From the NCBI RefSeq assembly GCF_020554865.1, contig NZ_JAJCIC010000021.1:1-64000 (forward strand): 64,000 nt of DNA, written 5' to 3'. Within the stretch, counting starts at the first letter, position 1. Every line of letters starts with the position of its first letter. A program made the translations under genes and the position numbers. Under the pieces are notes generated by a model that was given only the letters and a program-made list of their open reading frames with translations, was not told the origin of the DNA and made no database searches. The stretch comes from Lacrimispora sp. 210928-DFI.3.58. Its GTDB lineage: Bacteria > Bacillota > Clostridia > Lachnospirales > Lachnospiraceae. Positions 33,787 to 42,041 of the stretch are shown one piece after another.

Positions 33787-34698
33787 TTACCTCCTTTTCA
33801 CTGCCTTAGAAAAATATCTGCTCTTCCAGGTAGGTATTGCGAGGAAGACTGCCACTACGGAGGCGGACAGAAGCTTCAGCAGATCCGTATCGATCCCTCT
33901 CCAGATCACCACCTGGAGCACCAGGTAATAGATAATGGAGCCAAGGACAACGCCCAGCAGGCGGAAGCCAAAATTGCGGAAAATGCGCCCAAAGACCGCC
34001 TCGCCGATGATCACTGCGGCCAGGCCGATGACAATGGCACCGCGGCCCATATTGATATCAGCAAAGCCCTGATACTGTGACAGCAGGGCACCCGCAAGAG
34101 CTACCAGCCCATTGGAGATCATAAGTCCCAGTACACGGTTAAGGTCTGTATTGATGCCCTGGGCCCTTGCCATCTTATCATTGCAGCCGGTCGCCCGGAG
34201 GGAGCAGCCCAGCTCAGTGCCAAAGAACCAGTACAGCACCAGGATCAGTGCCAGGATGATCAGTGCTACCACGAGGATTGTATTTTTAAAGAAAGGCACG
34301 TTCTTGATAAAACGCAGAGAAACCAGCAGGTCATACTTGTCCACATTGATGGCCTGGTTTGCCTTTCCCATTGTTTTCATATTAATCGAGTACAGCCCAA
34401 GCTGTGTCAGGATCCCGGCAAGGATCGCCGGTATTCCCATAAATGTATGCAAAAGGCCCGTTGCCAGCCCTGCTGCCATACCTGCAAGGAGGGCACAAAA
34501 CATTGCCACCCACACATTCTGGCCTGAGAGCATCAGCATAATGCAGACTGCACCTCCTGTACAGAGTGAGCCATCCACTGTCAGATCTGCAATATCCAGG
34601 ATGCGGAAGGTAATATAGACACCGATCGCCATGATCCCCCAGACTAAGCCCTGGGCTGTTGCGCCTGGAAGAGCATTCACCAAATTCATAATATTCAT
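33787..34698 (-). CDS. ABC transporter permease, TrpXYZ-type
   Basis: A 303-residue membrane protein with eight to ten helices, of the branched-chain/monosaccharide permease-like fold seen in COG4120. N-terminal ALPGATAQGLVWGIMAIGV and GGAVCIMLML are characteristic. It forms the channel for the adjacent ATPase and lipoprotein. The gene is separated from the lipoprotein gene by a 123-bp gap with a hairpin, which would let the binding protein be made in excess. Confidence 0.88.
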   Translation of the reverse strand: MNIMNLVNALPGATAQGLVWGIMAIGVYITFRILDIADLTVDGSLCTGGAVCIMLMLSGQNVWVAMFCALLAGMAAGLATGLLHTFMGIPAILAGILTQLGLYSINMKTMGKANQAINVDKYDLLVSLRFIKNVPFFKNTILVVALIILALILVLYWFFGTELGCSLRATGCNDKMARAQGINTDLNRVLGLMISNGLVALAGALLSQYQGFADINMGRGAIVIGLAAVIIGEAVFGRIFRNFGFRLLGVVLGSIIYYLVLQVVIWRGIDTDLLKLLSASVVAVFLAIPTWKSRYFSKAVKRR

Positions 34699-34754
34699 TG
34701 TTTCACCTCAGCCTGCTGCCCGCTGCCTGCGGGTTTTCCTTTTTTTGTAAAAGT

Positions 34755-34786
34755 GCAGCGAGAAAGGAAGTTTCCCCTCTCGCTGC
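34755..34786 (-). terminator. Intercistronic attenuator hairpin
   Basis: A 9-bp stem GCAGCGAGA (34755-34763) / TCTCGCTGC (34778-34786) with additional inner pairing, 36 nt after the lipoprotein gene stop, followed on the minus strand by ACTTTTAC. Position between binding-protein and permease genes fits partial termination. Confidence 0.6.
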
Positions 34787-34821
34787 TCTCAAAATCTCAT
34801 ATCATGTATGCGGGTCCGTTA

Positions 34822-35880
34822 TTATTCAGCAGCAATTGCCTCGTAGCCCTCAGGAACAGTTACGCCCAGAGCCTCGCAGATTGCGGCATTGTACTTCTTT
34901 GTGAACTGTGGAGCATACTCGATCGGCATTTCTGAGATGTTAGCCTCGCCTGTCAGGATCTTTGCAGCCATCTTGCCGGTGGCAACGCCCAGGTCATAGT
35001 AGCTGATGGACAGGGTAGCTACGCCGCAGCCGGAGCAGATGCCCTCCTCGCCTGCGATAACAGGTACGCCTGCCGGCTGGCAGATGTTGTTTACGATCTC
35101 GGTGTTTGCTGCAACAGTGTTGTCAGTCGGAACATAGATCACATCGCTGTTGGAAGCAGCGTTGGTAGCAATGGTAGCTAAGTCGTTGGAATCAGAGAAG
35201 GAATAGTATTCACAGGTGTAGCCCAGCTCCTCCAGGGCTGCCTTTACCGTGTCAACCTGGTACTGGGAGTTTGCCTCTGCGGAGCAGTAAAGAAGGCCTA
35301 CCTTCTGGGCATCCGGGAACAGCTCCTTTAACATAGCTGCCTGCTCGTCCAGTGGAGCCAGATCGGATGTACCGGAAATGTTGCCGCCTACGGTTCCGTC
35401 AAAATCACTGATGCCAAGAGCCACGCCGTACTCTGTAACGGAGGTGCCCAGAACAGGGATCTCGTTTGTGCCTGCCTGTGCTGCCTGAAGGGCAGGTGTT
35501 GCATTTGCAAGGATCAGGTCAACGTTGCTGGATACAAAGCTGTTGATAATGGTAGAGCAGGTGTTGGAATCACCCTGTGCATTCTGCTCATCAAAGGTAA
35601 CTGCATCGCCTAAGGCTTCTGTCAGCGCATCCTTAAAGCCCTGGGTCGCTGCATCCAGTGCATCGTGCTGTACCAGCTGGCAGATACCTACCGTATAGGA
35701 AGCGTCTCCTGTTGCTTCAGCTGCTGCCTCTGTTGTGGTCTCCTCTGCTGCTTCAGCCGCTGTGGTTGCTGCTTCTGTTGCTGCTGCGGAGGTCTCTGCC
35801 GGCTTGCTGGAGCATGCAGTCATTGACAGGGCCATTGCGCCTGCCAGTACAAGAGACATGATCTTCGATGTTTTTCTCAT
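34822..35880 (-). CDS. ABC substrate-binding lipoprotein, TrpX-type
   Basis: A 352-residue lipoprotein: signal peptide with lipobox LSMTAC (Cys about residue 22), then an Ala/Thr/Glu-rich linker to about residue 60, then a two-lobed periplasmic-binding-protein fold of the ABC_sub_bind family. This family includes S. pneumoniae TrpX, a candidate tryptophan binder, but aromatic amino acid versus other ligand is open. The start at 35880 has GAGGG 9 nt upstream. A strong promoter lies about 50 bp upstream and the leader (about 44 nt) is too short for a T-box. Confidence 0.9.
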   Translation of the reverse strand: MRKTSKIMSLVLAGAMALSMTACSSKPAETSAAATEAATTAAEAAEETTTEAAAEATGDASYTVGICQLVQHDALDAATQGFKDALTEALGDAVTFDEQNAQGDSNTCSTIINSFVSSNVDLILANATPALQAAQAGTNEIPVLGTSVTEYGVALGISDFDGTVGGNISGTSDLAPLDEQAAMLKELFPDAQKVGLLYCSAEANSQYQVDTVKAALEELGYTCEYYSFSDSNDLATIATNAASNSDVIYVPTDNTVAANTEIVNNICQPAGVPVIAGEEGICSGCGVATLSISYYDLGVATGKMAAKILTGEANISEMPIEYAPQFTKKYNAAICEALGVTVPEGYEAIAAE

Positions 35881-35930
35881 AATATTTCCCTCTTTCAAAC
35901 AGTAATTTCATCCCATCCGGGACTTTTATT

Positions 35931-35959
35931 ATCATACTACAAAAAAATGCCTCCGTCAA
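35931..35959 (-). promoter_or_regulatory. Sigma-A promoter of the TrpX-type operon
   Basis: Minus strand: -35 TTGACG (35954-35959), 17-bp spacer, -10 TATGAT (35931-35936). Start of transcription expected near 35924. It drives the lipoprotein-permease-ATPase genes. Confidence 0.75.
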
Positions 35960-36019
35960 TTTTGAAGCTTTAAATTCACATGATTTTAAAGCGATAAAGT
36001 GTATTTTTTTTCGTACAAT

Positions 36020-37411
36020 CTACTGTCTGATAGGAATTTTTACAAAAAATTCCGTTCCCTTATCCAGCTCTGAGGTGACGTCAATACTGCCGTGATAAAA
36101 CTGGACAATGTGCTTTACAATGGAAAGGCCCAGGCCTGTGCCCCCCTGCTTTCTGCTCCGCCCTTTATCCACCCGGTAAAAGCGTTCAAAAATATGCTCT
36201 AAGCTGTCCTCCGGGATCCCGACGCCGTTATCCTTCACCTTGATCGTCATGGCTTTGTCCGTCTCCCTCACGTTGATCCACACCTGGCCTCCCGGACGGT
36301 TGTACTTGATTGCATTGCTGATCAGATTGGAAAGGAGCTCCTTCATCTGCTGCAGGTTGGCCTTGATGCACAGGGGCTGGCAGTCTGAATGGACAAATAC
36401 CTGGCTGGAAGCCGCCAGGGGCTTTAAGCTGTCCAGGATCTCCTCCAGAAGCACACTGATACGCACATCGGACAGGACGACCTCGGCATCCTTCGCCTCC
36501 AGCCTGGAGATCATGAGGATATCGTTGATAAGGCCGGTCATATTCTCCGCCTCTTTTTTTATCCTCTTTACAAAATCCTGTTTCATGGCTTCATCCTGCA
36601 CCATGCCGCTTTCCAGAAGCTCCGCATAGCCATGGATGGAGGTGATGGGTGTTTTCAATTCATGGGAGGCATTGCTGAAAAATTCCTGGCGTATCTGCTT
36701 TTCCTTTTCGATCCTGTTCAGATACTCCTTCACATTCTGGGACATTTTCATGGTAGTCTCCGCTATGATGTCGATCTCAGGATACCTGCTCCGCTCCACC
36801 TTGAGTTCGCCGTAGTCCCCCTTCACCTTCAGCATTTCCTTTGAGATATCCCGCAAGGGCTTTGTGACAGAGGACACAAACCGACGTGTCACCACCAGGG
36901 AGCAGGCCATGGCGATCAGGAAGCTCACCGCCTCTGCCGGAAACAGCATGGGCAGGAAATCCCTCATGCCGGAATAAGGCACAGCCAGACGCAGGACCAT
37001 CGGAGCATGCCCGGAACGGCAGGCTACATACAGCATGGTCTTCCCCAAGGTCTCCGAATGGCGCATGGTATAGCCTGATCCCTGGTTTAAAGCCTCCTGA
37101 ACCTCCTTCCGTCCCAGATGGTTGTCAAGAAGCGCTGCCTCTGCGTCCGAATCCGCCGCCACGCTGCCATTTTCATTGATCAGGGTAAGACGGCTGCTAC
37201 CTGAGTCCAAAAATCCCTTCAGCTTTCCCATCTGTCCCGGAATATCCCCCTCATAATCCAGGATGCTGTCCAGCACACGGAGGGTATAGCTCATATCCTC
37301 CCTGGTATTCTTTAATATGATACGGCTGCTGGCAAAATAAAAGATGACGCTGTTGATACACAGCGCCGCCAGCAGCACAAGAATAAATTTTTGAAGTATT
37401 GCTTTGCGCAT
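36020..37411 (-). CDS. Sensor histidine kinase, PhoR-like
   Basis: A 463-residue membrane kinase. Helix 1 at about 8-28, an extracellular sensor region of about 130 residues, helix 2 at about 165-188, a short HAMP-like stretch, then HisKA with the phosphorylated His in NASHELKTP (about 253) and HATPase_c with N-box NLISNAIKYN, G1 DNGVGIP and G2 GTGLGLS. It is paired with the OmpR-type regulator upstream (53 bp), so it is the second gene of the pair. The signal is unknown; operator architecture of the pair suggests a PhoR-type role. Confidence 0.9.
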   Translation of the reverse strand: MRKAILQKFILVLLAALCINSVIFYFASSRIILKNTREDMSYTLRVLDSILDYEGDIPGQMGKLKGFLDSGSSRLTLINENGSVAADSDAEAALLDNHLGRKEVQEALNQGSGYTMRHSETLGKTMLYVACRSGHAPMVLRLAVPYSGMRDFLPMLFPAEAVSFLIAMACSLVVTRRFVSSVTKPLRDISKEMLKVKGDYGELKVERSRYPEIDIIAETTMKMSQNVKEYLNRIEKEKQIRQEFFSNASHELKTPITSIHGYAELLESGMVQDEAMKQDFVKRIKKEAENMTGLINDILMISRLEAKDAEVVLSDVRISVLLEEILDSLKPLAASSQVFVHSDCQPLCIKANLQQMKELLSNLISNAIKYNRPGGQVWINVRETDKAMTIKVKDNGVGIPEDSLEHIFERFYRVDKGRSRKQGGTGLGLSIVKHIVQFYHGSIDVTSELDKGTEFFVKIPIRQ

Positions 37412-37463
37412 GGAACCTCCTTCTGTTATGATCCACAGCCCATACCCGCCAAAAGCCCACTCC

Positions 37464-38150
37464 CTACGCCTCTGACTTTATCATGCGGTATCCAACACCG
37501 CGGATGGTCTTGATACAGGATCCGCCCTCTTCGCCCAGCTTCTGCCTGAGGGTGCGGATATGCATATCCAGGGTGCGCGTTTCACCGTCATATTCATAGC
37601 CCCATATCTGGTTTAAAAGCTCGTCCCTGGTAACGACTCTGGCCTGGTTTTCCAGGAGATAGGCAAGAAGCTCAAATTCCTTTAAGGTCAGCTCTACCTT
37701 CCTGCCGCTGCTCGTAACCTCTCTTGTCTTCTTATTCACCGAAATCCCCTGATAGCTTAAGGAATCTCCTCCGTTCTTCCTCCTTGCCCTTCGCAGCAGG
37801 CTGCGGATGCGGGCCGACAGCTCCAGCACACCAAAGGGCTTTACCATGTAATCATCCGCACCGCAGTCCAGGCCCACCACCTTGTCAAGCTCCTTTTCCT
37901 TTGCAGTCAGGAGCATGATGGGAAGCTCACCCATGCCCTCTGTCTGCCGGATCAGCCGGATGGCCTCCACACCGTCCATGCCCGGAAGCATCCAGTCAAA
38001 GATCGCCAGGGAGGGGAGCTCCTCCTTCATCCTGGCTAATCCCTCCTCCGCCGTCTCAAAGCCCTCTGCCTCATATCCGAAGCCCTCCAGGGCAATCGTG
38101 AGCAGATTCCTGATATTCTCATCATCCTCAATGACATATATTCTGTCCAT
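37464..38150 (-). CDS. OmpR/PhoB-family response regulator
   Basis: A 228-residue regulator. The receiver domain has the acidic pair (EDDEN), phospho-acceptor Asp in IFDWMLPGMDG (about 51), Thr in MLLTAKEKE and Lys in VKPFG. The C-terminal winged-helix DNA-binding domain (about 128-226) ends with TLDMHIRTLRQKLG and GVGYRM. AAGGCGG precedes the ATG. Four TTTAC/TTGAT boxes with an exact 11-bp period sit in its own promoter, which argues for autoregulation by a PhoP/PhoB-type protein. Confidence 0.92.
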   Translation of the reverse strand: MDRIYVIEDDENIRNLLTIALEGFGYEAEGFETAEEGLARMKEELPSLAIFDWMLPGMDGVEAIRLIRQTEGMGELPIMLLTAKEKELDKVVGLDCGADDYMVKPFGVLELSARIRSLLRRARRKNGGDSLSYQGISVNKKTREVTSSGRKVELTLKEFELLAYLLENQARVVTRDELLNQIWGYEYDGETRTLDMHIRTLRQKLGEEGGSCIKTIRGVGYRMIKSEA

Positions 38151-38184
38151 GCCTGCTTCCGCCTTTCCGGCTCTTTGCCTTTTC

Positions 38185-38245
38185 TATATAGAGCATATCA
38201 AATTCAAGTAAAATCTGCTCCAGCTCTATGTAAAATCCAGGTAAA
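38185..38245 (-). promoter_or_regulatory. Autoregulated promoter with 11-bp-period boxes
   Basis: Minus strand, 5' to 3': TTTAC at 38241-38245, TTTAC at 38230-38234, a degenerate slot at 38219-38223, TTTAC at 38208-38212 and TTGAT at 38197-38201, each 11 bp apart, then -10 TATATA (38185-38190). The TTTACT box at 38207-38212 stands in the -35 position with a 16-bp gap. The arrangement resembles PhoP/PhoB boxes, in which dimers bind direct repeats with an 11-bp period. Confidence 0.75.
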
Positions 38246-38366
38246 ATTTACTATAAAAGTCCTGCCGCCGGACAGGCGGCATGTATTCAGGTATGCCAAA
38301 TGCGTCCACCAGACTTTCGCGGTGCGGTGGCGCGTCCGCCCGCTGGACGCATGTAGGTTTACTGTG
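38246..38366. repeat. Repeat B4
   Basis: A full B repeat in the same orientation as B1: CTATAAAAGTCC, hairpin GCCGCC/GGCGGC, ATGTATTCAGGTATGCC, CCACCAGACTTTCGCGG, and right end GGACGCATGTAGGTTTACT. It lies directly upstream of the response-regulator promoter boxes and directly next to repeat C1. Confidence 0.8.
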
Positions 38367-38557
38367 AACGTATTGCCAAGCAGCTGTGCGGACTGTGTGC
38401 GAGCACACAAGGACGTACAGACATTTGGCAACCAAGCCGATATGAGGAAGTAGGCCGATAGGCCGGATTCCGAATACTGGCGGCAGCTGCGGGAGCGCAA
38501 AGCGCGGAGCAGCTGACTTTCATGATTGGTGATGCCGCCGTCAGGCGGCATGTCCGT
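38367..38557. repeat. Structured repeat C1
   Basis: A roughly 190-bp repeat whose other copy (C2) is at 50976-51171. It starts ATTGCCAAGCAGCTG and ends with the hairpin GCCGCC-GTC-AGGCGGC that touches the stop codon of the dipeptidase gene. Internal stems include TGTGC-GA-GCACA and GCGC-AAA-GCGC. With B4 it fills the 407-bp gap between the response regulator and the dipeptidase; no gene is visible there. Confidence 0.8.
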
Positions 38558-39556
38558 TTACTGCAGCACTTCCTTATATACCCGCAGCACATTCCGGTAA
38601 AATACAGCCTCGATCTCAGACTGGGTGAAGCCGGCCTTTTCCATGGCATCGGACAGCTTTGGAAGCTCAGAGGCATTTTCCATCTCCAGAGGGCAGTCCA
38701 CACCGTCAAAATCAGAGCCCAGGCCGATACACTGGATGCCACCCACATTTTTGATATGCTTCATATGCCCGATCATGCGGTCAATGGAGCTGGTTTCCAT
38801 GGTACCAGGCTCTATATAGGAAAGGAAGGGCGCATAGTAATTGATCCCCATGACGCCTCCCCGCTCTGACAGGCTCTTTATCATCTCGTCTGTCAGGTTC
38901 CTGGGATGAGGAGCCAGCGCCCTTGCATTGGAGTGGCTTGCCACAAAGGGCTTTTTCGTGTAGCGGAACACATCCCATATGCCTGCGTCATTCAGATGGG
39001 AAATGTCGATGATCATTCCCAGCCTCTCCATCTCCTCCACAAACCGGATGCCTGTTTCCGTAAGGCCGTTTACCTCGTCTGCCTCATAGGCCGCCAGCCC
39101 TCCCGGAAGCTCCACCCTCTTATTGGGAAATGCCAGCTCATTTTTAAAATTCCATGTAAGCGTCATCATTCTGGCGCCCAGGCGGTAAAAATTTCTCAAA
39201 AACTCCAGCCTGCCCTGGCAGACGCCGCCCTCCTCAATGGTAAGAAGAGCCGACATCCTCCCGGCCTTCCTGTTCTCCTCAATATCATGATAGGAGGTAA
39301 CAATGCCGATCATATCCTTATGAGCCTCCAGTTCCTGGTAAAAGGTATCCAGAAGCTCCATGCAATACTCAAAAGGCCTGTCTCCGTCCCTCTCCAGATT
39401 CACATACAGCGCAAAATTCTGAAGCAGATAATCTCCGGCAGCCATCTTTTTCAGATCCACCATCAAGCCATTCTCCAGTATGGTCCCTTCCATACCTTTT
39501 ATGCGGTTCTTATATAATTCCGAAATCGTATCGCAGTGCATATCAGCAACCTTCAT
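38558..39556 (-). CDS. M19-family membrane-type dipeptidase
   Basis: A 332-residue zinc dipeptidase (renal dipeptidase family) hydrolysing dipeptides, including those with a D-residue at the C-terminus. Metal ligands: DMHCDT (His and Asp near residues 7-9), the bridging Glu in TIEEGG (about 118), and histidines in DISHLND (about 186) and ASHSNARAL (about 206), with GLGSDFDG near the end. No signal peptide is seen, so it is probably cytoplasmic. The start at 39556 (MKVADMHCD) has AGGA 5 nt upstream; a consensus promoter lies about 90 bp upstream. Confidence 0.92.
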   Translation of the reverse strand: MKVADMHCDTISELYKNRIKGMEGTILENGLMVDLKKMAAGDYLLQNFALYVNLERDGDRPFEYCMELLDTFYQELEAHKDMIGIVTSYHDIEENRKAGRMSALLTIEEGGVCQGRLEFLRNFYRLGARMMTLTWNFKNELAFPNKRVELPGGLAAYEADEVNGLTETGIRFVEEMERLGMIIDISHLNDAGIWDVFRYTKKPFVASHSNARALAPHPRNLTDEMIKSLSERGGVMGINYYAPFLSYIEPGTMETSSIDRMIGHMKHIKNVGGIQCIGLGSDFDGVDCPLEMENASELPKLSDAMEKAGFTQSEIEAVFYRNVLRVYKEVLQ

Positions 39557-39645
39557 TGCTATCCTCGTCTTTCCGCGCCTTTTCCGGCGCATCCTCTGTA
39601 GTAACACTCTATTCCATAAAAATGAAATCTATGATGTCCTTCTCC

Positions 39646-39674
39646 AGTCTATAATGATTCACGGATTCTGTCAA
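39646..39674 (-). promoter_or_regulatory. Promoter of the M19 dipeptidase gene
   Basis: Minus strand: -35 TTGACA (39669-39674, perfect), 17-bp spacer, -10 TAGACT (39646-39651). It is back to back with the DUF1576 promoter 50 bp away. Confidence 0.7.
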
Positions 39675-39723
39675 TAAAAGGACATTTTGGAACGACAATG
39701 TTTTAACAATAATTGGAATTTTC

Positions 39724-39752
39724 TTGAAAGCACAGATAACGGATGGTATACT
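39724..39752 (+). promoter_or_regulatory. Promoter of the DUF1576 gene
   Basis: -35 TTGAAA (39724-39729), 17-bp spacer, -10 TATACT (39747-39752); transcription start expected near 39759. Because the upstream in-frame ATG at 39724 lies inside the -35 box, translation must start later, at 39805. Confidence 0.8.
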
Positions 39753-39804
39753 TGTTTATAGTTTTTATCGTTTTTTTAACACAGGGGATTGGGGATTGGT
39801 ACAT

Positions 39805-41259
39805 ATGAAAACACAGCGCTACAGCAACAGTCAGATCATCAACGGGATAGCTCTCTGCTTTTCCGTTTTCTTTTTATTTTCCGCCTTTGTGGCAGCCCAC
39901 TATACCGGAGAATGGGGTTATGTCTTTTACAACTGGTATCTGATCATGATCTCTCCCTGTCCGCTGGTAACAGACTACTTCGCTGTGGGCGGCCTGGCCA
40001 GCGCCCTGCTCAACGCGGGAGCCTGCGGCATGACCTGCTTCCTTTTCATGGTCTGTCTAAAAGGAGAATCCCATGCAAATACCATGGCCGGTTACTTTCT
40101 GGTAGTGGCCCACTGCTTCTATGGCCTGAATTTCTTCAATATGTGGCCCTGCCTCCTTGCTCCTTTCATCTATCTGCACCACAAAAGGCTTGATTTTAAG
40201 AGCAACCTCCATGTCTGTATGTTTGCTACCTCCTTTGCCCCCTTTATCAGTGAATTTCTCTTCCGCTACACCCAGCGCAGCCACTTTATCTTCGGACAGG
40301 CAAACCTGACGCGTTCCGGCGTGGCCCTGGCCTTCCTCTTCAGCCTCATGCTGGGCTATGTGATCCCAGCCATTTTGCCGGGAGCAAAGGCCTGGCACAA
40401 GGGCTATAACCTGTACAACGGCGGTCTGGCCTTCGGGCTCTTCGGCTTTTTCGTCTACAACTTCATGTACAAGACCATGGGCATAGAATCCCCCGGCGGC
40501 CTGGCCCTTGACAACCATATCTATGTCCAGTTCGGCCATTCCTACCGCCTGTACGCCACCTTGTTCTTCCTTGCCATCTTTCTCGCCTGCATCCTTACAG
40601 GCTATCTCCTTAACGGCAAAACCTTTGACGGCTACCACCGCCTGTTAAAGGACACCGGCTATGCCAGCAATTTCGCAGAAAAATACGGAATGCCCCTCTG
40701 CCTCGTCAACACAGGCTGCTGCGGCCTCCTGTTTCTGTCCTACCTTCACCTGATCATCTACTTTACGGAGGGAGCCGGCTTTACAGGACCTACCATGGGA
40801 GTGATCCTGGCCGCTCTCACCTTCACTGCCATGGGCCAGCATCCAAAGAACATCTGGCCCATCCTTGTAGGCTATCAGCTCCTCTACTTTGTCACTATCT
40901 TCTTCTGCCATGCCAACGGCCGTGAGCTGACCTGGTCCATCTCCACCCAGGGCTATATCAACGGCGTAGCCTTTGCCACAGGCCTGTGCCCTATCGTAGG
41001 ACGCTACGGTGTCCGCGCCGGGCTGGCCGCCGGTTTCATGTGCGCCTCCATGTGTACAGCCACCAGCGCCCTCCACGGCGGCTTTGTGCTCTACAACGGC
41101 GGCTTCACCACAGGCATCACCGCCATAATCCTCCTGCCCATCCTGGAGCACTACTGCCCAGTCACAAGAACCGAGATCAAGCGCCTGACCATCAACATGC
41201 AGGACATGATCTCCCTGGTGGAGACGATCTCATCCAACAGCAGAAATCACTCCCAATAG
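39805..41259 (+). CDS. DUF1576 polytopic membrane protein
   Basis: A 484-residue protein with about 12 hydrophobic helices, assigned from memory to the uncharacterised DUF1576 family. The start at 39805 (MKTQRYSNSQ) has GGGGAT 8 nt upstream and lies after the promoter. Four motifs occur twice in the same order: LLNAGACG (68) and LVNTGCCG (300); NFFNMWP (109) and HPKNIWP (346); MFATSFAP (139) and AFATGLCP (389); KGYNLYNGG (199) and GGFVLYNGG (425). This two-fold repeat is typical of channels and secondary transporters such as urea and ammonium carriers. The substrate is unknown. The C-terminal 10 codons overlap the convergent DUF4317 gene. Confidence 0.85.
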   Translation: MKTQRYSNSQIINGIALCFSVFFLFSAFVAAHYTGEWGYVFYNWYLIMISPCPLVTDYFAVGGLASALLNAGACGMTCFLFMVCLKGESHANTMAGYFLVVAHCFYGLNFFNMWPCLLAPFIYLHHKRLDFKSNLHVCMFATSFAPFISEFLFRYTQRSHFIFGQANLTRSGVALAFLFSLMLGYVIPAILPGAKAWHKGYNLYNGGLAFGLFGFFVYNFMYKTMGIESPGGLALDNHIYVQFGHSYRLYATLFFLAIFLACILTGYLLNGKTFDGYHRLLKDTGYASNFAEKYGMPLCLVNTGCCGLLFLSYLHLIIYFTEGAGFTGPTMGVILAALTFTAMGQHPKNIWPILVGYQLLYFVTIFFCHANGRELTWSISTQGYINGVAFATGLCPIVGRYGVRAGLAAGFMCASMCTATSALHGGFVLYNGGFTTGITAIILLPILEHYCPVTRTEIKRLTINMQDMISLVETISSNSRNHSQ

Positions 41260-41865
41260 CTCCAATATTTCCCGGCGCGGCCTGTCCGCATCCGCCTGGA
41301 ACACCGCAACATGGGTCAGGTCGCTGCTCCTGTCCGTAAATGCAGGAAACAAAAACCCGCACACCGGATCCCCAGGCTCATACTCTCCCAACAGAGGGCA
41401 GAGCGCACAGATCATATATTCATAAACCTCCTCCGACTCCCACAGCCTTTCATTGTCAGAGGCCTTCGCCGGAACATCATAGCGTCCATGGAAGACCAGG
41501 ATCGCATACTCCGAATCCAGCCCGCATGTTTCCATCATAACATCATAAAACGTATCCATCAGAGCATCGTTCTTCAGGCCGCACTCATTCATAGCCATAA
41601 GCAGCTGCCACATGCTTCCGGCCTTCCGCTTATCCGCTGGAAATTCATACCCTTTCAGATTCACATTCGTATCCGAAAAAGGGATCACCTTTGCCAGCTT
41701 CAGCTTCTTCGTTCTCTCCTGCACAGACAGCTTCAAGAAATTCGTATTAAAGCTCCCCTCAAAATCTCCATCCCTATCAACATAACACCCAGCGATCCTG
41801 GCGATCGAATTCCGAGTCAGTGTCATCCGCCTGGTCAGCTCCAGCATATCCTCTCTGTTTATCAT
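41230..41865 (-). CDS. Short DUF4317-family protein
   Basis: A 211-residue soluble protein resembling the N-terminal half of DUF4317 proteins of Clostridia: an N-terminal ELTRRMTLTRNSIARIAGCYVD, then FHGRYDVPAKASD, YEYMICALCPL and CGFLFPAFTDRSSD. Full-length members are, as far as I recall, near 380-420 residues, so this one seems to lack the C-terminal half. The stop falls inside the 3' end of the convergent DUF1576 gene (30-bp tail overlap). RBS support for the start at 41865 is weak. Function unknown. Confidence 0.7.
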   Translation of the reverse strand: MINREDMLELTRRMTLTRNSIARIAGCYVDRDGDFEGSFNTNFLKLSVQERTKKLKLAKVIPFSDTNVNLKGYEFPADKRKAGSMWQLLMAMNECGLKNDALMDTFYDVMMETCGLDSEYAILVFHGRYDVPAKASDNERLWESEEVYEYMICALCPLLGEYEPGDPVCGFLFPAFTDRSSDLTHVAVFQADADRPRREILELLGVISAVG

Positions 41866-42041
41866 ATTCTGTCATTGCCTTTCTGTCATTTTCACTATTT
41901 TAACGGCATTCTATCATACAATTCACTCTGCTGTCCACATCAACCCGCTTAAGCTCCCTCATACCGGGCTGCGGCCGGGGCGGGAGCTTGCGCAAGCAGG
42001 CGGCACGCCCCGCCTTCCGGAACACACCGCCTGCAAAAAAA

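Noticed and set aside
35899..36019. Tryptophan T-box before the TrpX-type operon, as in streptococci
   Set aside because: The predicted leader is only about 44 nt and has no T-box elements.
38226..38435. Recurring peptide-like frame (ESLVDAFGIPEYMPP) in B repeats
   Set aside because: Same translation appears in several B copies in either orientation; it is the repeat read in one frame, not a gene.
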